64,000 bases of DNA from Micavibrio_A sp041655955 (lineage in GTDB: Bacteria; Pseudomonadota; Alphaproteobacteria; Micavibrionales; Micavibrionaceae). The translations under genes and the position numbers were made by a program. Position 1 is the first letter of the stretch; each line of letters starts with the position of its first letter. The notes under the pieces were generated by a model that worked only from the letters and a program-made list of their open reading frames with translations, was not told where the DNA came from and made no database searches. Of this stretch, positions 61,044-64,000 are shown in pieces. The stretch covers positions 682,001-746,000 of the forward strand of contig JBBAEN010000001.1 in NCBI GenBank assembly GCA_041655955.1. Direction: 5' to 3'.

Positions 61044-62282
61044 TTGTTCGATAAACCACCACCTATCATTGTCCTGTTCAACTATGGCGGCGGCCTTCGG
61101 GGGCTGATCCCCGCGCAAATCATGGCGCGGATAGAGCTGGATACCGGCCTGCGCATGGCCGATATGGTCGATGTTTTCGCCGGCCCTTCCACGGGCGCCA
61201 TCCTGAACGCCGCCCTGACTTTACGGAATCCCGAAGATTCGTCCCGCCCCAAATACAGGGCGCGCCACCTCGTCCGCTTTTACGAACGCGAGGCGGAGCG
61301 GATTTTCCCACCGGATCGCTTCCGCGAGTTCCGCGGCCTGATTCACGATTTCAACAACCGCACGATGCGGATATCGCAGCTCAACTCGATTTTCCGGCAC
61401 GGCCATTACAACCCGACCAATCTGGGGCGTTCCCTCCGCGCGCTTTACGGCGATGCGAAACTCGCCCACTCGATGCGCAGCCTTATCATCCCCGCCTATA
61501 ATATTGACGGGATGCAGCTTCAGGCCCTGAAGGATAGCGGGGAATCCGAACAGGCCCCCGTTCATACGCGCGGCAATTTCATGGATACGGGCGGCCACGC
61601 GCTCTGGCTCAAAAACATGAAAGTCAATAAGGGGCTTTTGGAAGGCATCCGCCACAGCACCCCCGACGTCGCCCTCTATGATGCCGTGATGGCCTCGACC
61701 GCGGCCCCGACATATTTCCCTTGCCACAATTTCGAGGCCCGCTGGCCGGGTTATCTCAGCCCCCATCAATATACGGCGATTGACGGCTCTATCTTCGACA
61801 ACCCGTCCATCACCTATGTCGGCGCAGTGCGCCAGCATCTTTTGCCGGGGCAGGAAACCATCATGATCGGCCTTGGCACGGGCTATACCAATAAATCCAT
61901 TAAGAAAGACGATTGGAACCGCTACGGCTCGCTCGGCGTCGTCGATCCTGCCAATGATCTGCCGCTCATCAATATTTTCTTCCATGCGACGGAATCCGCC
62001 CTGCTCGATGCGTTCGAGGCGGAAATGAAGGGCAACCTTTTCCTCTTCAACAAATCCCTCGTCACAAACCGCCTGGAAGATTCGCCAAGCGCGCAAATGG
62101 ATGACGGCTCGCCGCTTAACATGAAAAGGCTGAAAGACTTTGCCGACGGTATTATCGAGGATAATAAAAAACAATACGACTATGTTTGCGACCTGCTCGT
62201 CACCAACTACGAAAAGCGCAAAAGCTGGATAGAATCAGTGAAGCCCTCGCGTTGGAAAAAAATATTTTCCTATATCCGTTAA
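61044..62282 (+). CDS. Patatin-like phospholipase
   Basis: Patatin-type enzymes hydrolyse lipid acyl ester bonds with a Ser-Asp dyad. The oxyanion motif NYGGGLRGLIPAQI, the nucleophile elbow FAGPSTGAILNAAL (GPSTG rather than the common GTSTG) and the catalytic Asp in AIDGSIFDNP (DGS in place of DGG) are visible. The start is unclear: TTG at 61044, just before the conserved region, is chosen (412 residues). An upstream TTG at 60954 has no better site. Location in the cell is not shown. Confidence 0.8.
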   Translation: MFDKPPPIIVLFNYGGGLRGLIPAQIMARIELDTGLRMADMVDVFAGPSTGAILNAALTLRNPEDSSRPKYRARHLVRFYEREAERIFPPDRFREFRGLIHDFNNRTMRISQLNSIFRHGHYNPTNLGRSLRALYGDAKLAHSMRSLIIPAYNIDGMQLQALKDSGESEQAPVHTRGNFMDTGGHALWLKNMKVNKGLLEGIRHSTPDVALYDAVMASTAAPTYFPCHNFEARWPGYLSPHQYTAIDGSIFDNPSITYVGAVRQHLLPGQETIMIGLGTGYTNKSIKKDDWNRYGSLGVVDPANDLPLINIFFHATESALLDAFEAEMKGNLFLFNKSLVTNRLEDSPSAQMDDGSPLNMKRLKDFADGIIEDNKKQYDYVCDLLVTNYEKRKSWIESVKPSRWKKIFSYIR

Positions 62283-62391
62283 CCATTCTCCCTTCGCACA
62301 CGCAAGAAAAGGGGCCGGGCATAACCATTATTCCGGCTTGCTTTTCAATAAGACTCCCTGCATGCTGTGATCTTGAGGGGATGCGTTTAAT

Positions 62392-63537
62392 ATGGGGTAT
62401 GCCATTCATCGTTCCGGAACCTTCCATCTGCCCGGCAGATCGGCCCTGAGCCAGGAAGAACGGCAATTTTACGAGTTCTATTACCCGGCGACGCTGGACG
62501 TTAATAACGGCGTATTCGTTCACGAGAATCTTTATACCAACTATTATTACGCCCGCGCCAAAAACGAAAAATACGTCGTTGTCGGCGTGGCGGGATTGAT
62601 GGCGCAATTCCTTCTGGACACGGATCAGGTTCAGCGCCTGAACGATGCCGGAATTTCGGTCGTCTGGATGACCCTGACAAAACGTCAAAAGGGGCGGCTT
62701 TCGATGGAAGACGACATCAAGCTGGCCCGCGCTTTCCTTACAAGCCCCTCATCGCCCGCCGCCCATCTCTCGCCGGCGGACGTGCCGCGCTATGTCGCGG
62801 GGCATTCGACGGGGGGGCAGATTATCCTTTCCCTGCTGCATGAAGACGACACGCGCAAAAAACTGACCGGCATTTTCGCGGGCGCAGCCTATATATCGCC
62901 CTATCTCCGCACGGCAAACGTGTCGTTGAAAGCGGCCCAGCATGTTTTCAACCGCTTTGCCGAATATTATAAAGACGTCCCGATCAAGAAAGCGGCACTT
63001 TGCAAAGCCTATCTTGCGGTCACCGCCCGCAATGAAACAATCCGCGGCAAGCCCGCCGAAATTTCACCCACCGGCGGGCATATCCTTGAAGCGCAGGAAT
63101 ACGGGCAGGCGCTTTTGAACCGTTTCGATCCGGCGGCGGCGAGCGCCCTTCCCTCTTTCTTCGTCGTCGGCAGCCGTGACAGTTTCGCCTCCGCCAATAC
63201 AACGATCAACGCGGTCAAGAAAATGAAAGACCATGGCGGCGGTGCCGATATTTTTGTCGCCAAAGGCGCAAAACACGATCCGATAAAGGAGATGCCGGAA
63301 ACGCTTGATATCCTTATCGGCAAGGTCGAGGAATGCTCAAAAGCACGGAAAGGCCCTCATTACGAATCCACCTCGCCATACAGGCCGCCCTTCCCGGATC
63401 TTTTCGACAACGGACTTATGCTCAGCTTCCATGCGAGCATGGCCGCAAATAATTTACGCGGCCGGGCGAGCCTCGCCCTGCAACGCGGCGCAGGCTTTTT
63501 GAATGCGTCCGCAGGCCTCTTTCAACGCTTCAGGTGA
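62392..63537 (+). CDS. Alpha/beta hydrolase family protein
   Basis: This protein of 381 residues has a serine-hydrolase elbow YVAGHSTGGQIILSLL, an upstream oxyanion-like segment VVGVAGLMAQFLLDTD and an acid/His end (VVGSRDSFASANTTINAVKK and AKGAKHDPIKEMPETL). No signal peptide is evident. It follows the patatin-like gene by 109 bp in the same direction, so both could act on lipids or esters. Its 3' end overlaps the aspartate aminotransferase gene convergently by 84 bp. Confidence 0.85.
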   Translation: MGYAIHRSGTFHLPGRSALSQEERQFYEFYYPATLDVNNGVFVHENLYTNYYYARAKNEKYVVVGVAGLMAQFLLDTDQVQRLNDAGISVVWMTLTKRQKGRLSMEDDIKLARAFLTSPSSPAAHLSPADVPRYVAGHSTGGQIILSLLHEDDTRKKLTGIFAGAAYISPYLRTANVSLKAAQHVFNRFAEYYKDVPIKKAALCKAYLAVTARNETIRGKPAEISPTGGHILEAQEYGQALLNRFDPAAASALPSFFVVGSRDSFASANTTINAVKKMKDHGGGADIFVAKGAKHDPIKEMPETLDILIGKVEECSKARKGPHYESTSPYRPPFPDLFDNGLMLSFHASMAANNLRGRASLALQRGAGFLNASAGLFQRFR

Positions 63538-64000
63538 CGTCGCATAAGAGATGCGGAAATGGGGCGAGAGACCGAACGCCACGCCCTGCACCGTCGCGAC
63601 GCCCGCAGCCTCCAGAAGATAGGTCACGAAATCGCCGTCATTCCCGATGACCTTGCCGTCCGGCGCCGTCTTGCCGATGCAGCCCGCACAGGACGGATAG
63701 ACATAGAACGCACCCTCCGGTGTAGGACAGTCGATACCTTCAGCTTCGTTCAGCATCGACACAACCATGTCGCGGCGCTCGCGGAACGATTGCACCCAGT
63801 CTTTCAAAAAGGACTGATCGCCGTCCAGCGCGGCGGCGGCGGCGGCCTGTGAAATAGAGGACGGGTTCGAGGTTGACTGCCCTTGGATCGTCGCCATGGC
63901 CTTAATCAATTGTTTCGGCCCGCCCGCATAGCCGATGCGCCACCCCGTCATCGAATAGGCTTTGGACACGCCGTTCACGGTCAATGTGCGGTCATAGAGC
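63454..64000 (-). CDS. aspC: Aspartate aminotransferase (class I/II), C-terminal part
   Basis: The minus-strand frame is open to the right edge, so the start is outside. The last visible codons upstream read LYDRTLTVNGVSKAYSMTGW with the PLP-binding Lys in SKAYSMTGWRIGYAGG, followed by the class I aminotransferase C-terminal domain (FRISYATSPEALKEACGRIQ). Only about 182 residues are seen. The enzyme transfers an amino group between aspartate and 2-oxoglutarate; relatives with other substrates exist, so the symbol is tentative. Confidence 0.88.
   Translation of the reverse strand, partial: LYDRTLTVNGVSKAYSMTGWRIGYAGGPKQLIKAMATIQGQSTSNPSSISQAAAAAALDGDQSFLKDWVQSFRERRDMVVSMLNEAEGIDCPTPEGAFYVYPSCAGCIGKTAPDGKVIGNDGDFVTYLLEAAGVATVQGVAFGLSPHFRISYATSPEALKEACGRIQKACAALQGEARPAA

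Overview
The window reads as a stretch of chromosome from a Gram-negative alphaproteobacterium with moderately high GC (by eye in the mid-50s percent). The support is a set of typical alphaproteobacterial families and gene orders: a DUF1013/TrcR-type regulator, a DUF1192 protein, trxB followed by a LysR gene, an ELM1-like (DUF1022) protein, class II DAHP synthase, and yqeY-dnaG-rpoD divergent from carA-carB. The secreted cysteine-rich proteins, the pseudopilin and the general style resemble Micavibrio-like lineages, but that placement is inference. No phage, insertion sequence, CRISPR array or rRNA operon was seen.

Layout. 1-2.6 kb: the end of an M23 peptidase gene and a secreted paralogue of its C-terminal domain, followed by an orphan reading frame and a terminator. 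2.7-11.8 kb: a repeat-bearing hypothetical gene, then a lipid A operon (waaA, lpxK, a late acyltransferase), then class II DAHP synthase, nadE, gltX and a TrmJ-like methyltransferase, mostly overlapping. 12.1-16 kb: rpsD, a pseudopilin with its small secreted partner, and an EF-hand protein with a tiny downstream gene. 16-20.8 kb: an accessory patch holding cassette A (TTG-start lipoprotein plus secreted protein), a dam-like methylase, dsbB, several very small genes and an HNH nuclease. 21-30 kb: esterase, kinase-like protein, LpxR-like lipid A deacylase, XRE regulator, then the operon grxC - glycosyltransferase - nitrilase - small protein - HerA-like ATPase, with a UbiH-type hydroxylase and comF. 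30-41.5 kb: a large methyltransferase-fusion protein, an NDUFAF5-like methyltransferase, gloB, trcR, a glutathione transferase and uvrA. 41.7-43.4 kb: cassette B, a second copy of cassette A, lying between a tRNA-Leu and a tRNA-Ile2-like gene. 43.5-64 kb: a Pro/Ala-rich secreted protein, an SseB-like protein, rpoD, dnaG, yqeY, carA, a small overlapping ORF, carB, an EF-hand protein, greA, a CYTH protein, lrp, an ELM1-like gene, trxB, lysR, a strong sRNA candidate, patatin, an alpha/beta hydrolase and the end of an aspartate aminotransferase gene.

How it fits together. Much of the window is envelope biology: lipid A synthesis and trimming (waaA, lpxK, lpxL-like, lpxR-like), periplasmic disulfide formation (dsbB) and many secreted Cys-rich proteins that would use it. 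The rest is core metabolism and information processing.

The most interesting items are: (1) a candidate sRNA at 60803-60898 with a clear promoter, small hairpins, an exposed anti-Shine-Dalgarno segment and a perfect terminator; (2) the duplicated lipoprotein cassettes at 16.0-17.1 and 42.0-43.3 kb, which share promoter, 13-bp inverted sites, TTG start and a decayed 3' remnant but carry different second genes; (3) a cluster of tiny genes around 19.2-20.2 kb; (4) a frameshift-like orphan frame at 2288-2581; (5) a Lys/Ala-rich extension on RpoD; and (6) a 73-codon ORF wedged between carA and carB.
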